Shown: in pieces, positions 10,876-21,737 of the stretch | Layout of the letters: every line of letters begins with the position of its first letter | Numbering within the stretch: position 1 is the first letter of the stretch | Source of the DNA: Agrypnia vestita | Taxonomy: Eukaryota; Arthropoda; Insecta; Trichoptera; Phryganeidae | Assembly (NCBI GenBank): GCA_016648135.1 | Contig: JADDOH010002592.1 | Coordinates: forward strand, 186,001 to 250,000 | Reading direction: 5' to 3' | DNA: 64,000 bases | Program-made: the position numbers and the translations under genes | Notes under the pieces: generated by a model | Databases searched by the model: none | Seen by the model: only the letters and a program-made list of their open reading frames with translations | Told to the model about the DNA's origin: nothing

Positions 10876-11355
10876 ACAGGGTGTACCAGAGCTAGCAGCA
10901 GAAACTTGGCCGGTAGATTTCTGCCTATGTTATGAGTCAAAAATGTTGAAGCAACTATGACCTAATACAATAGTTATGGAGATATGCAATATCAAAGTAT
11001 GCATTTTTTAAATATTTCCAGTTTTTTGTAAAAAGTTGAACTATCATTACAGTAACTTATGTCGATTATAAAAAATTCATTCGCTGTGATACAAGTCGAA
11101 TAAAATGATAAAAACCTTGTTTTTATCATTTTATTTAGGTTGTATTGAAGTAAATGAATTTTTTATAATCGATATAAGTTACTGTAGTGGTATTTCAACT
11201 TTTTGCAAAAAATAAGTCAGAAAAATTGAGAAAAAAAATGCAAACTTTGATGTTGCATAACTCCATAACTATTGCTTGAACATTTTAGACTTATAACATA
11301 ATATATAACATAATCTACCGGCCAAGTTTGTGCTACCATCTCTGGTACACCCTGT
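10876..11355. mobile_element. Palindromic MITE, about 480 bp (family A, copy 1)
   Basis: The left end ACAGGGTGTACCAGAG is the exact inverse of the right end CTCTGGTACACCCTGT. The whole element folds on itself. On the left, CAATAGTTATGGAGATATGC is answered on the right by GCATAACTCCATAACTATTG. The central arms ATGATAAAAACCTTG and TTTTTATCATTTTATT meet near 11120. No coding frame is present. Target duplication is unclear. A related element with different ends is at 41696-42212. Confidence 0.8.
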
Positions 11356-11877
11356 ATGTTTTATTTATTTATTCTACCAGGAAAATAATAATAATTTAAT
11401 TTAAACGTCGTTAAAAATGAAAATGATTTATTTACATGTAGGCACACAAAATTATAATCATTCGCGGAGTAAGCGTATTCTACTTATCCGTGGGATCAAA
11501 CGTTAACTGCCGCAAAAAGTACATTTTGGTCCATACTTGTTTACTATAATCAAAGAGCATTAGACAAATAATGTATAAGTAAATAAAACATATATAATGG
11601 ATGAAAGGTACGTCATTTTAGTGATATTACTTGCGATGCTTGTCTGCAGCATAATAGAATTGAATATTTCTGTTTTTTAATATGAGATTTTTTTATGCTT
11701 ATATCGTTAATTTTGAGGTTGAACATAATTGTTAATTAATTAAATAACTTGGAGTAACTCGACACCACTGTATCTTCGTCAGGACGGACGCATACTAACT
11801 ATCCATTCCTTATTCTAGCAAACAAATCAATTTTTTAAAGGGGGCGTGGCTAGATTTATGGTGGGGGTGATTGAGAA
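11356..11877. other. AT-rich DNA without recognised gene
   Basis: No open frame, RNA or repeat that I can support. Confidence 0.4.
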
Positions 11878-12078
11878 GTGGACCATTAAATGGGGAATAT
11901 ATCAAGTAACGGGCTATTAATAAAATTTATCTGGTTATTGATGATATTGGCTTTAGTGTTCAGGCATTTTTTGAATTCTAGAAATTTCTAAAAAGAATAC
12001 TTAAGCCAATATAATTAATAATCAGATAAATTTTATGAATAGCCCGTTACTTGATGTATTCTCCATTTCGGCGTCCAC
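11878..12078. mobile_element. Palindromic MITE, about 200 bp
   Basis: The left arm GTGGACC..GGAATATATCAAGTAACGGGC is answered by GCCCGTTACTTGATGTATTC..GTCCAC on the right. The arms are about 80 bases each and separated by a short spacer. The inner arms also pair (AAAATTTATCTGGTTATT with AATAATCAGATAAATTTT). There is no coding capacity, and the superfamily is unknown. Confidence 0.65.
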
Positions 12079-14707
12079 TCGTCAATTAATTAACCAAGTG
12101 GTCAATACAAAGTTATTTAATTGATTAATAAAAATGAGATTTGTTTATTTTTGATAAATAATTCAAATTTATTACATTAATAAGTCAGCTTAGCTTTTTT
12201 AATGGTGGTCCCTGTAGCAACCGGGAACGTGTGAATATCGTGCCATACGATCAGATCCATACGGCTAAACCCGTGGCGGCTCGCGACCACGATACAGCCT
12301 TTAATTTAAAGTTTACTTCATGAGTCGTTTAAACAGCTCAAGTGCGAAATGGACGCGACTTTCAACGCGTATAAAAACATCAATATCAAAAAGTATTCAT
12401 AGATTTAGATAATTAATCTATGAACATTTTTTTTAATTTTGAAGGGTTTTTATCATGCAGTAACTAACCATCATCAATTACACGCTTTTCAGTAGTATAT
12501 CCATCTTTCAAGCTGTTTCCCGTAACAAATGATATCTTTGTTGTGGAGTACCTACTCGAAAGTATGTTGAACCGGAACTAAAAATATTTTAACGGGTTTG
12601 AATCGTGCGTCCCTAATTTTCTCTCATGATCTTTCATTGAGTAGGGCCTTTATGGGTGTTTTATTTTTCGATTTAAAAAGTAAGTAAGCTGTATAACAAA
12701 AAGCTTTTTAAGACTCTTTCAATTGTGTTCCGATACGAGAGAAGACTTAACTAAGGAGAATTTAAAACGGTATATTTTAAAGAATGTTAAAAGAAATTGG
12801 GTTATCCAGGCATTTCCACCTGGCATGACAAGGCAATAAATTTTATTTAAAAATAATAATAAATACTTAATCTAAGTAATATTTTAAGCTTTTAAAAAAC
12901 AACAGATTTTATGATCTTTGAAATTGAAATGTCGAACATGAAAATTAATGAACACAGTGAGATAAATCTCAGAGATTTAGTAAAGATAAATCTTTAGATC
13001 TGGACTATTAACACGACCTTTCACCTTGGCAATCAGTTGAAGATATACTGAGAGTAATTTGATTTAATATATCAATTTATTTTTTGATTTCCGAGGTCCT
13101 TATTAATTTGGCGCCTTAAATCGTATTATTTAGAACAAGGATTTTACTTACAGCTTTGTTATACATCAGTAATATAGAAACAACATATACCTATACTTTG
13201 GCTTAATGTGTGGTTGTTTTTTATAGTTAGAATTTATCCGTATTTATACTTATTTATTTTACAATTTCACCTGAAGAATATTACTGATGCGGTGAATAAA
13301 AAAAATAGAATGTTCGAATAATGTAGTAGTTTTTTGGAATAATGGAAATATCAAATGTAATTTTGACTTAATTCAAATATGTATGGAACTGGGGTATGTG
13401 TATGGAACAGTGAATAGTTTCCTTGCTGAATATAGACCCCTTTCTGGATTAGAAAGTGTCGTATGTACAGCCTGAAATAATATATAAGTTTTTGTGCATG
13501 CATACATACATTTATGTTACGTATTTAAATTTATTATGTATTTTTTGTTCTGCACAGTAAAAAATTTTAAGGTACTCAGAAAGATGCCCTTAGGGTAGTT
13601 GTGTGAAAACATTGTAATGTAATATATAATATAAACTTATAATCTGTAAGTAAGTAATACCTACTTGTAAAATAGTATTTGAAATATTTATTTAATTAAC
13701 ACAAAAAAACAGACACTTCATACAGGTCGTAAGCCCTGAGGCATCCTACAAAAAAATTTCCATACACGTTTCTCATATAAATAGCTTCATCTTTGTGAGA
13801 CTTCTATAATTTATCCTAATTTATTTTATTATTTCGGAAGATTTGTATTTGTATATTATCATGATTTAAACTTAAAACCTAAGTAACTATGTATTTATAA
13901 AATAAAAAAATGTACATTTATAGAATTGAACCTTTGTAATTATAATTTTTCATTGGCATGAGGCGCGGTCAGAACTTTCTTTATTGTTACGTGTAGTTTA
14001 CGCGGAGTGAGCGCTTCGTGTAGTGAAACTGTTCGGTCCGGTCTATTTCGCATGCATGTCTGGAATGTTCTACGAAGTTATGCATTTTGAAATTGACAAA
14101 TTCCTGTAATTTGGTGTGAATTTCACCGCGCGATGTCGCCACAACATTGTTCGTTGCTTTTGCGGGTTCAATATTGGCTCAACAAATATTTTATTTTTAT
14201 TTTGTTTATTCTGACGTGATGGGGACCTTGGTTTTGCGAGATGGCCAGGCATATGATATTTTGGTGCCTACATGTGTTTGCCGTAATAACGAAACAATCC
14301 CTTTTAACTAAGGTAACCTACGAGTACGCACCTACCTGTTTATCGTACATTTTCAGTTATTAAATTACATTTAAGATAAATTAATATATTTAAAACTACC
14401 AGTCGCATACACGAAAATTTTAATATATTTTTAGGGAGAATTATTTGTCCAACCAACTTAAAATGTTGTAATTTAAAATATGATTTGTATTTGAACTTTC
14501 TACTGCACACACAATTTAATTTATTAATTACTACTCTAGATTCTAGAAGAGTCGTCTCTCCATCATCAGGTATAGTTAATAAGTATACCTGACGATGAGA
14601 ATGACTGTTTCTGCAAGCAACTGCCATGATGATATTCAAATGTTGTATTTCAGTTCTTGGAAAATTTATGTAAATTTTATAATAAAAAAAATATATAAAA
14701 ATTGTTC
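12079..14707. other. AT-rich DNA with one partial FB repeat
   Basis: The only recognised unit is the FB fragment at 13720-13830. The minus-strand open frame at 14070-14252 and the GC-richer patch at 13960-14060 have no recognisable domain. Confidence 0.4.
13720..13830 (+). repeat. FB-family repeat, right-end fragment
   Basis: ACAGGTCGTAAGCCCTGAGG, then CATCCTACAAA, TTCCATAC, ATAGCTTCATCTTTGTGAGA and CTTCTATAAT follow the same order as the right half of the other FB copies. Confidence 0.55.
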
Positions 14708-14780
14708 TAACTATTTTATCATCATTAGCTGTTTTGAGTCCACTGCTGGATAAAGGCCTCCCCAAGTATCTCCCACTTTT
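14708..14780 (-). mobile_element. RTE-type LINE, extreme 3' end
   Basis: On the minus strand the frame reads EILGEAFIQQWTQNS followed by stops and a GATGATGAT tail. This is the typical finish of RTE-like proteins (..F-IQQW..) and of their 3' ends. Only about 25 codons remain. Confidence 0.6.
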
Positions 14781-16295
14781 TCACTATCCATTGTATTTGA
14801 TCAATCCTCTAGAATTTGATAATTTCGTCAGATAAAAATACGGTGTGTCGGCTTTTTAATTCCCCTGAGATATCACTGCACGACTGATATATGAGGAATA
14901 TCACCTGCCTATCATCATTTAATTTATTTTTCTTGACGCATTCAATGATATCAACTAATTCTACCTACTGTATAAGCTTATCTCACGTTTCTTTTCCTGT
15001 TTTAGAAAAGCTGCTAACTCCATATATGTATCTCAATTTATTTTATAAATGTCATTGTATTCATTATATTGGATGTGATGATATGTATTTTTAATTTATT
15101 ACCTACCTATACGTTAATATTTCAAAATAATTATTATATTCTATTCCTGAGTACTTCTTCAAGGTATCACGATTTTCAGACTTGATCTACAACCATCAAA
15201 AATACAAATTTTGGAATTTAACAATTTCGTTTGCATGTTATTTTGCTATAAGCATACAACAACAAGGAAGTCGAATCAAGGACGTAACTTATCACGTACA
15301 AGCAAATAATTTGGTAGTAAAAATAGAAGCCATAAAACAAAATTATTAATTTATTAAAATAAATGGATCAACGGCAGCAATATTGACTTCGAAAAATCGT
15401 GTTAAACTATTTTCAAGAAACATTTGTCATATATACTATTAAAATCCTACATAAATTTAAAAATATTCAATATTTGGTGCTATACAATACTGAATTATGT
15501 CATGTTTGCTTTTAAATTACCGTTTTTCATGAGATTCAATATTATATCAAGTGACATGTTCACTGATGCTATAAACTGATCGGAAACTTCCGCATGTTGT
15601 AAACAAAATACTTCAATAATTGAAAAGCTAGCTTAAGAATAATGTTTATATTGCGTTTAAGATAAATTCGTTAAATTTGTATTTAATATGGAAAGTCGAG
15701 AGCCCAAGGTTTCGATAAAATTTCCATCTTCAGATCACTTAGGTTGCTTCTGTACTTGTTGGCCAATCAAGAACCAATCAATGTTCATTGAATCTTTTTA
15801 AATGTTTATCAAAACATAATTTGACGCTGCCTATGGTAGTCTTCTCTCCGAATATGCCAAGAAATATGTTGTTGTAATAAATAGTTCCTCTAACATTCAC
15901 AAGATGTTTTCATACATTTTGTTTGAAGATAGTAGTTTCATGCCAGGGATTTCTCTCTCTTCATACCTCATGTAATGTAGTGCATCCACCCAATTTAATT
16001 GTGTACCTCATCTGCATGCGTTGTGGGACTATCGATCTATGTGTACTGAGTGTTCATGGTAAATCATATACCTCAAGTAACCAATGCCTGCAGACAAATT
16101 AGTGACTCCAGTAGGCTTTTTTTAGTTAAAAATTTAATAACCCCAAAACATAAAATCGATGGAAATAGCTGCAACGACAGGTATTGAATCTAGGGCAAAA
16201 AAATTCACTTCAGACCAAGTCCCGAAGTTGCTCAGTTCACCGATTTGTAACGATCTCATTGACTGTGATGCTGCGGTATTAAAAGCAACTACCAC
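14781..16295. other. AT-rich DNA without recognised gene
   Basis: Short open frames only (for example 14891-15094 plus, without a domain). A tRNA-like T-arm phrase near 16180 on the minus strand was too weak to call. Confidence 0.4.
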
Positions 16296-16825
16296 ACATT
16301 TAACTAACTAACTTATCATCACGCCTTTTTCCCGTGGGGGTAGGCAGAGAGGATAGAGCGCCGCACTCTTCTGTCCTGACATACAACTCTCGTCTCATCC
16401 ACATTCATACATCTTCGCATGCAAGCTCGCCGATTGTTGAGGTTTCTAACGGGACCATCTTCCAGTATTTGGTTAATCTGATCATGCCACGTCTTCCGCG
16501 GTCGCCCTCTCTTTCTGGCGCCATCAACACTTGCACTATATATCTTTCTTACCATTCTTTCCTTATTCATTCGCTCAACATGCCCAAACCATCTGAGCGA
16601 CCCTTTTTTAATTCTATTGATTATGCTAAGATCAGCTTTACATTCATTCCTAATTTCTGCATTCTTTACTCTATCATAAATTGATTTACTACACATACGT
16701 CTGAGGGATCTCAACTCCACTGCATTCAATATATTGTCGTCCCTCTTCTGCCAGCTCCAATCTTCGCTTCCATACATATAGATATAGGTACATACATATT
16801 CGATACTAAATAGGATTTTAAACAT
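16296..16825 (-). mobile_element. RTE-type LINE, C-terminal 168 codons and 3' tail
   Basis: The open frame from 16825 to 16319 encodes the region after the reverse transcriptase. ELRSLRRMCSKSIYDRVKN comes first, then a NECKADLSIINRIKKGSLRW block, then FGHVERM, then the basic stretch ARKRGRPRKTWHDQI, and a close SAYPHGKKA. This order is characteristic of RTE-type LINE proteins from insects. The catalytic YADD part is missing, so the copy is 5'-truncated. The first 12 or so codons do not match the family and are probably flanking DNA in frame. A TGATAAGTTAGTTAGTTAA tail follows at 16314-16296. A decayed second copy in the opposite orientation starts about 420 bases away. Confidence 0.8.
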
Positions 16826-17247
16826 AACGTTATTATCACATTGATTTACTTACTACAAATCTAACCCTTGTCAAAATATCTATTGAATTCATCATTGTTT
16901 GGTCTCTAGTAATCGTCCCTGACACACTTAAACCTCACAAATGTGTCGTAAAGAATAAATAATGGGTATGTCTTGAATTGACAATTGACTTTTTATGCAA
17001 ACGAATAAGAAAATCTCACAGTAAACACGCATTTACCTCTATATCTGGGGATTGCGAAACTCGTTGTACTTAATGTGCGTATTTGGAAAACTTAAGTCAG
17101 ATATTTCATGTGAATTTTTAACATATTAACATCAAGTCACAGGATGTGAAGAAAGTAACGACATAATGTTATAGTAAGAACCACCTGTCGCAACCTTATA
17201 TTATTCGTTGCATTATTTATCATTACATGATTCGTAACATAGAATAA
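16826..17247. other. Spacer between two diverging RTE ends
   Basis: AT-rich, with no gene or repeat recognised. Confidence 0.4.
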
Positions 17248-17605
17248 AGAATGAAGATAGATATTAGGAACGAATGTAAAGCTGATCTTAGCATAGTTAA
17301 CAGAAATAAAAAAGATTGCTCAGATGGCTTGGGCATGTTAATTGAATGAATGAGAAAGAAAGAATGGTAAGAAATATATATATGTATATATAGCGCAAGT
17401 GTTGATGGTACCAGAAAGAGAGAGTGATCGCGGAAGATGTGGCATGACCATTAGCCAGTTACTGGAAGATGGTCCTGTTAGAAGCCTCAACAATCGTTGA
17501 GCTTACACGCAAAGATATATGAATGTGGCAGAGAAGAAAGTTGTATGGCGCTCTAGCCTGTTTGCCCACCCTCTCAAGGAAAAGGCTAGTTGATAAGTAA
17601 GTACA
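17248..17605 (+). mobile_element. Decayed RTE-type LINE end, same family as 16296-16825
   Basis: The DNA matches the neighbour: GAACGAATGTAAAGCTGATC, then CGCAAGTGTTGATGG, GAAGATGTGGCATGACC, GAAGATGGTCCTGTTAGAA and the end TGATAAGTAAGTA. Several indels, a TATATA expansion near 17375-17390 and internal stops destroy the frame. It is older than the copy at 16296-16825 and points the other way. Confidence 0.75.
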
Positions 17606-17859
17606 CGATTTTAGTATAATTCGATGAAGTACACGGAATGCCTAGATAGCTTTTATGTGTAATTACTTATTTTCATGCAATAGAATTTGAATTGAATAAT
17701 AATCCTAGACTAATACTGGTAAAAATAGGAGTTTAATAAATTGAAAATAATATTTCTGGCGTATACTAGTGTAATGATAGAAATTCGGATGAATTCCATT
17801 AGACAAGATAAAGTATATGGTTAAAAAACTCCAAAATCAATGTCTCGTTTACCGACATC

Positions 17860-18180
17860 TGTGGTTATTCAAGGGGAAGGAAAAAGCTTTGGTGCTAGCC
17901 GCTAGGGGGTCGTTAGAACTCACATGTGAAACGTGGCGCAAAAATTTAATATACATACAACTTCCAAAGAATTAATAGACATGGTATTCTATCATGGGTG
18001 GAAATGGTGAACGTTACATATGTGTAAATTGATCACCTAAGCCAAGCGTACGATAGGTCGTAAGTCCTATGGCCACCCAAAAAAAAAGACTTCTATACCA
18101 ACACTCCCTTGAAAAAATACAGTTTCGTCTCTGTGAGCATCTATAATATACATTAATTGAATCCTAGACTATTTTTAACT
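17860..18180 (+). repeat. FB-family repeat, nearly full copy
   Basis: Family order is complete: GACATCTGTGGTTATTCAAGG, then CATACAACTTCCAAAGAATT, TATTCTATCATGGGTGG, GTGATCACCT-like text, CGTACGATAGGTCGTAAG, AGACTTCTATACC and GTTTCGTCTCTGTGAGC. The terminal CAGAATATTTTGAG end is not visible here. Confidence 0.65.
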
Positions 18181-18538
18181 AGTAGAAAAATGTGTAGTGC
18201 AGCTGCCATTATCATAATTGACAGAATTGGTAAAACAGAACAATCTCAGTTTTGTTTTGCATCACTCTTGCAAAAAAGGAAAACTATCGATATAGCAGTG
18301 TATATCTTAAACCCATTTTTAACGCTAAATGTTAATAATTCATGTAGCGATATATTCTAAAACAAAAAAACTTATGCCATAATTTGACAAGATAACTATT
18401 AGGAGATGAGCAAGATGACAGCACTTGCTAAGCCTGTGATTGGTTCTGGGGCAAAAAAGTTTTAGGTGCGCCTGGTATTGATATTATCGCGGAATGGCAA
18501 GCAAAAGGAATAGCGCATTATCCGAATCCCTTGTAATA
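18181..18538. other. No recognised gene
   Basis: The tail of a 67-residue open frame (18157-18360) overlaps the FB copy and has no domain. The rest is unremarkable. Confidence 0.35.
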
Positions 18539-19077
18539 TGTCACAATAGTATTGTAGTATTGTATCACAATGTAGAACGACATATAATTATGTACAATCT
18601 TCAGGAAATGTACAGAAATGCCTGGAATAACCGAGAAGCGATGAGAACCTTCTCGTAAATACTAGAATAATCTAGAAAGTACGGAAATACCAGCACTTGC
18701 AAAATATATAAATATGGAACTACGCAGTGGCGCAAGTTCAGTGTCGTTTTTGAAAGTTAGTTCGTTGCGAAGTCCGCCGCGATGTGACAGCCAGGTTGAC
18801 CAGTCCTGAGATAATCAAAGTGAAGTACCTTATTGGTAAAATAAACCAGAGCGACTTTTATGAGCGAGAATTAAATATTCTACGAGCGATAAATACGTGT
18901 TGCGCAGCGATAATAACGAATTCACATACGAGTGATATATTGCAAAATAGTGTTGATTAAGAAATAGCGTTAATTTTAATTCATGGTAAGTAGTTTTGTA
19001 CACTAAATAATTAATTAATAATCGCTAATTCATTTCCAGTGCTTTCATTTGTCCTCTTGCAGCCACGACACGTGAAA
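18539..19077 (+). repeat. LTR-like repeat with TATA box (solo LTR or LTR 1)
   Basis: It begins TGTCAC and ends ACGTGAAA, a decayed inverse of the start; sister copies end CCGTGACA. In order it shows a U3-like part with GAA/TTC pairs (GAGAACCTTCTC; CTAGAATAATCTAGAA), TATATAAAT at 18705-18712, then a long leader with GCGATAATAA phrases and a pyrimidine tract before CAG at 19062. This is the architecture of an LTR: U3, TATA, R/U5. No polymerase lies next to it, and no family is assigned. Confidence 0.45.
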
Positions 19078-19840
19078 ATATAAATCAATGTTCTATTATA
19101 CTATTTTCTGAACTTAATAGGTTAGGTACCCACTGAACATACATACATATTCTGAAATAAAATAAAAACATTTAAAAGAAGATCTCGTCAACTTGCACTG
19201 AAATGTTTTATTTATGTACAATAGAATTTATAATTATTTAATCTGTTCCATATATCTATTATAACGTCTACTCATTGCACTTAAGGTGATTGAAAATGTT
19301 TTCTCTGGTCGTAAATTTTAAAACGATGCACAGAAATTTCAACGCGGGTTTTATCTTTACCGCGCATCGATATTATGGAGAGAATATTCCATATAGAGGA
19401 GCCATTAGGCCTAATCATATTACAGCGTTGCACTGTTAAGGCGGATTTACTGATCATTATTTGTTCTTGGATCGGTTTTTTCTTACAGATTCCGTCTGAC
19501 ATAAAGTCGACCTTTATTTTTCTTGCTTAAGATATTCCAAAATGTGTTGCGTCAAACCTTTTAGTTTCATTTCGTGCGACAGAGCTATAAGTAGGTAAAA
19601 TATAGGTGTTGAAAACGTATTTCAATATTGGGCACTTGGCTAACAGAAACACTATTATTAAATTTTACATTACAATTTATGTAAAAGTGATTGCACTCAT
19701 TTTAAATAAATTTATAGATCCCCAATTCTTTTATTTAATATATGCAATTCATTAATTTCTTATTAGTAAGTATAGAGTGCTAGTTTTATAAAATTTGGGG
19801 TATTTTTCATTAATAAATTTGAAATATGGTTATTTATGAA
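19078..19840. other. Stretch between two LTR-like repeats
   Basis: A minus-strand frame at 19281-19502 (73 codons, basic) has no recognisable domain. If the two LTR-like repeats belong together, this would be the internal part of a non-autonomous element, but I see no primer-binding or polypurine site that I would defend. Confidence 0.25.
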
Positions 19841-20391
19841 AACGATTTTTTCCAATGCTTTTCAATATCAACATACATTGCCAGAAAATGAAACAAAAGA
19901 AACTTCACATAATCCATGGAAGAAGATAGCCAATACTCCAAACGTTCGGAATGATGAATTGGAAAGAACTGGAAGCGTCTGGAATACACGGGATTACGCC
20001 AGAACATTCGCAAAATAGCGATCTCTATATAAGCAAGCGGCACCATTACTGTGAACATAGTTTTGTTTTAACAAGTGGGATGAGACCATAGAAAGCGAAA
20101 AAGACCGAAGGCGATAAGTATGCGAGTACCAACCTACCTTCGCAGTATTATTTATAGTAATTCAGCGTGATAAAAAATGGCATAATAAAGCAGTTCGTGG
20201 ACGGGTGAATTTGTAGAAGATGAATATAGAAGTGTTCCACAGACAAGTTGAAGATTCTTGAGTGACAAGTGCGAAATTAATGAATTTGTAACAGCGTCCC
20301 ATTTCAGTTTGTGCAGTTACTTTATTTAAATGATAAAATTTTAATTAATTTCTGGTGTTTCATTTGTATCCCGTAGCCGCGATCCGTGACA
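19841..20391 (+). repeat. LTR-like repeat with TATA box (LTR 2)
   Basis: Same architecture as 18539-19077 but clearly diverged. A GAA-rich U3-like part (GAACTGGAAGCGTCTGGAA; AGAACATTCGC) is followed by TATATAAG at 20026-20033 and a leader, and it closes with TTCATTTGTATCCCGTAGCC, then CCGTGACA at 20384-20391. That ending matches 282-309 and 19041-19077. The left edge is uncertain. The two plus/minus open frames at 19834-20058 are shadows. Confidence 0.4.
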
Positions 20392-20639
20392 ATAATATTA
20401 TTATTTTGAGAATATTTATAAATATATATATAGTACTTATATATATATTTATTTTTGTTAAATTTTGTTTCGCGGTTAATTGATTTTTCAAATTGGTTAA
20501 TTCTTCTGTAGAGTTTTCTCGAACCTAATAGTCGCATTTATTTATTTCGCCACTCAGATACTTGTCTCGATTATCGCTTAATATCTGTCGCATTGTTGTT
20601 TTGTAGGGTTGTTGACAAGAAGTTAGTAAATATGATCCG

Positions 20640-20900
20640 ATTCGCACCCCACTCGGGAACGCAAACATTAATATTTATCAACAATGTCGAGATTATAGCA
20701 GCGAATCGAGACCCGTTTATTTCCATTTTACAAGAGGCGTTTCGCATTGCAACTCTGGCGAGTGAAAGTCTCGGCGTTAAATAATGGTCCGCGTCCGTCG
20801 ACCTTCGGTTGTCGGCGGCTGCGGCTGTCGGCCGGGCTGTCGATCTGGATAGATCACTCGCGACCCGCGTGCGCGTGTGTATGCGCGCATCAGGGGCGTG
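20640..20900. other. GC- and CpG-rich island, possible promoter or first exon
   Basis: This is the most GC-rich patch in the first third, with many CpG (GTCGGCGGCTGCGGC; GCGACCCGCGTGCGC). Open frames overlap on both strands (20571-21035 minus, 154 codons; 20593-20784 and 20809-21024 plus). None has a domain I recognise; the minus frame is rich in R, A and T and looks compositional. Unmethylated insect promoters and first exons can look like this, but no TATA box, initiator or splice pattern settles it. Confidence 0.25.
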
Positions 20901-21255
20901 TACCCACGCACTGAAAAAGCTGTGCAAAGCTATAATTTCTGCAAAATCTAATTTACACATTATTTCAGGCATTATGGATGACAAAGGCGGCAATTGCCGG
21001 ATCATACCATATCTGGTTGGGTAAATGTGGAACAAAATACTAAGAGAGCTTTTAACGCTTCAAACATGCATAAGATATTTAAAAGAAGCAAAAAGATTAC
21101 GATGGAACATTCTAATTGAATTAATGAAGTGGACGGGCGGTTGTTTTGTCAATTAAATGCATGAAATACACTAAAAATATCGATCTAAGAGGAGGGGGAG
21201 GCGATGGAAGAAATTGTTAAAGTAGTCGTGATATAAAGGATCTTTAAACCTGCCG

Positions 21256-21660
21256 ATGACAAGTCAAAGTCGCAAGCCACGTGGCTTCCATCTCTTCCCT
21301 CCTCGGCCACGTTGCTTCCATCCTTCCCTGAGACCATGGAGACTTACTTTCACAAATTCTAAATATGTACTATCATTCGAGGTTGTAGTCACCATCAGCA
21401 TTAATTATCGTTTCTCATTTGCTTGGAAGACGGTAAATTTCGCAGGAAAAGTTTGTCCAGCGTTCAGTGTTCTAGTGGTGCAACTTCCGTCCTCTTCTAC
21501 AGCTGCCAAAAGGACCTGGCTATCAAAATCCGAAGATCAACCTTTTCCTCGCTGGTCGTCTATGTTGGCATCACCAGCTTTGAAGCAAACAATGCACTAT
21601 CGGCATGCTCTTTGTTAATCTTTCGCCGAAAGGATCGACCTTTGAGATCGTGAAAAAAAC
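21256..21660 (+). other. GC-richer stretch with overlapping open frames, unidentified
   Basis: Two plus frames (21256-21618 and 21423-21653) overlap. The text shifts between frames as a decayed coding sequence would, and the composition differs from its AT-rich surroundings. A 26-base imperfect direct duplication (CCACGTGGCTTCCATC and CCACGTTGCTTCCATC) is at 21279-21335. I do not recognise a family. It may be a retrocopy or a transposon coding fragment. Confidence 0.25.
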
Positions 21661-21686
21661 TATGCAGCCTTTCTTGAAGCATAATT

Positions 21687-21687
<1 letters not shown>

Positions 21688-21736
<49 letters not shown>

Positions 21737-21737
21737 A
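21688..21737. repeat. (AT)n then (GT)n microsatellite
   Basis: Alternating AT, about 40 bases, running into GTGTGTGT. Confidence 0.9.

Noticed and set aside
14533..14600. Another hammerhead-like motif (CTGATGATGG / CTGACGATG)
   Set aside because: Only one core strand is present, with no stem II and no GAAA at the right place. It is a short inverted repeat at most.
14340..14765. 141-codon minus-strand open frame
   Set aside because: Its start region overlaps the RTE 3' end in another frame, and the rest is K/I/N/Y-rich AT-driven text without a domain.
16140..16270. tRNA-derived SINE on the minus strand
   Set aside because: A B-box-like phrase is present (GATTCAATACC) but there is no matching A box at the right distance.
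16334..16684. 116-codon plus-strand open frame
   Set aside because: Exact antisense of the RTE LINE C-terminal frame, hence a shadow.
20571..21035. 154-codon minus-strand open frame as a gene
   Set aside because: Residues are dominated by R, A and T from CpG-rich DNA, there is no domain, and plus-strand frames are equally open. Only the island is reported.
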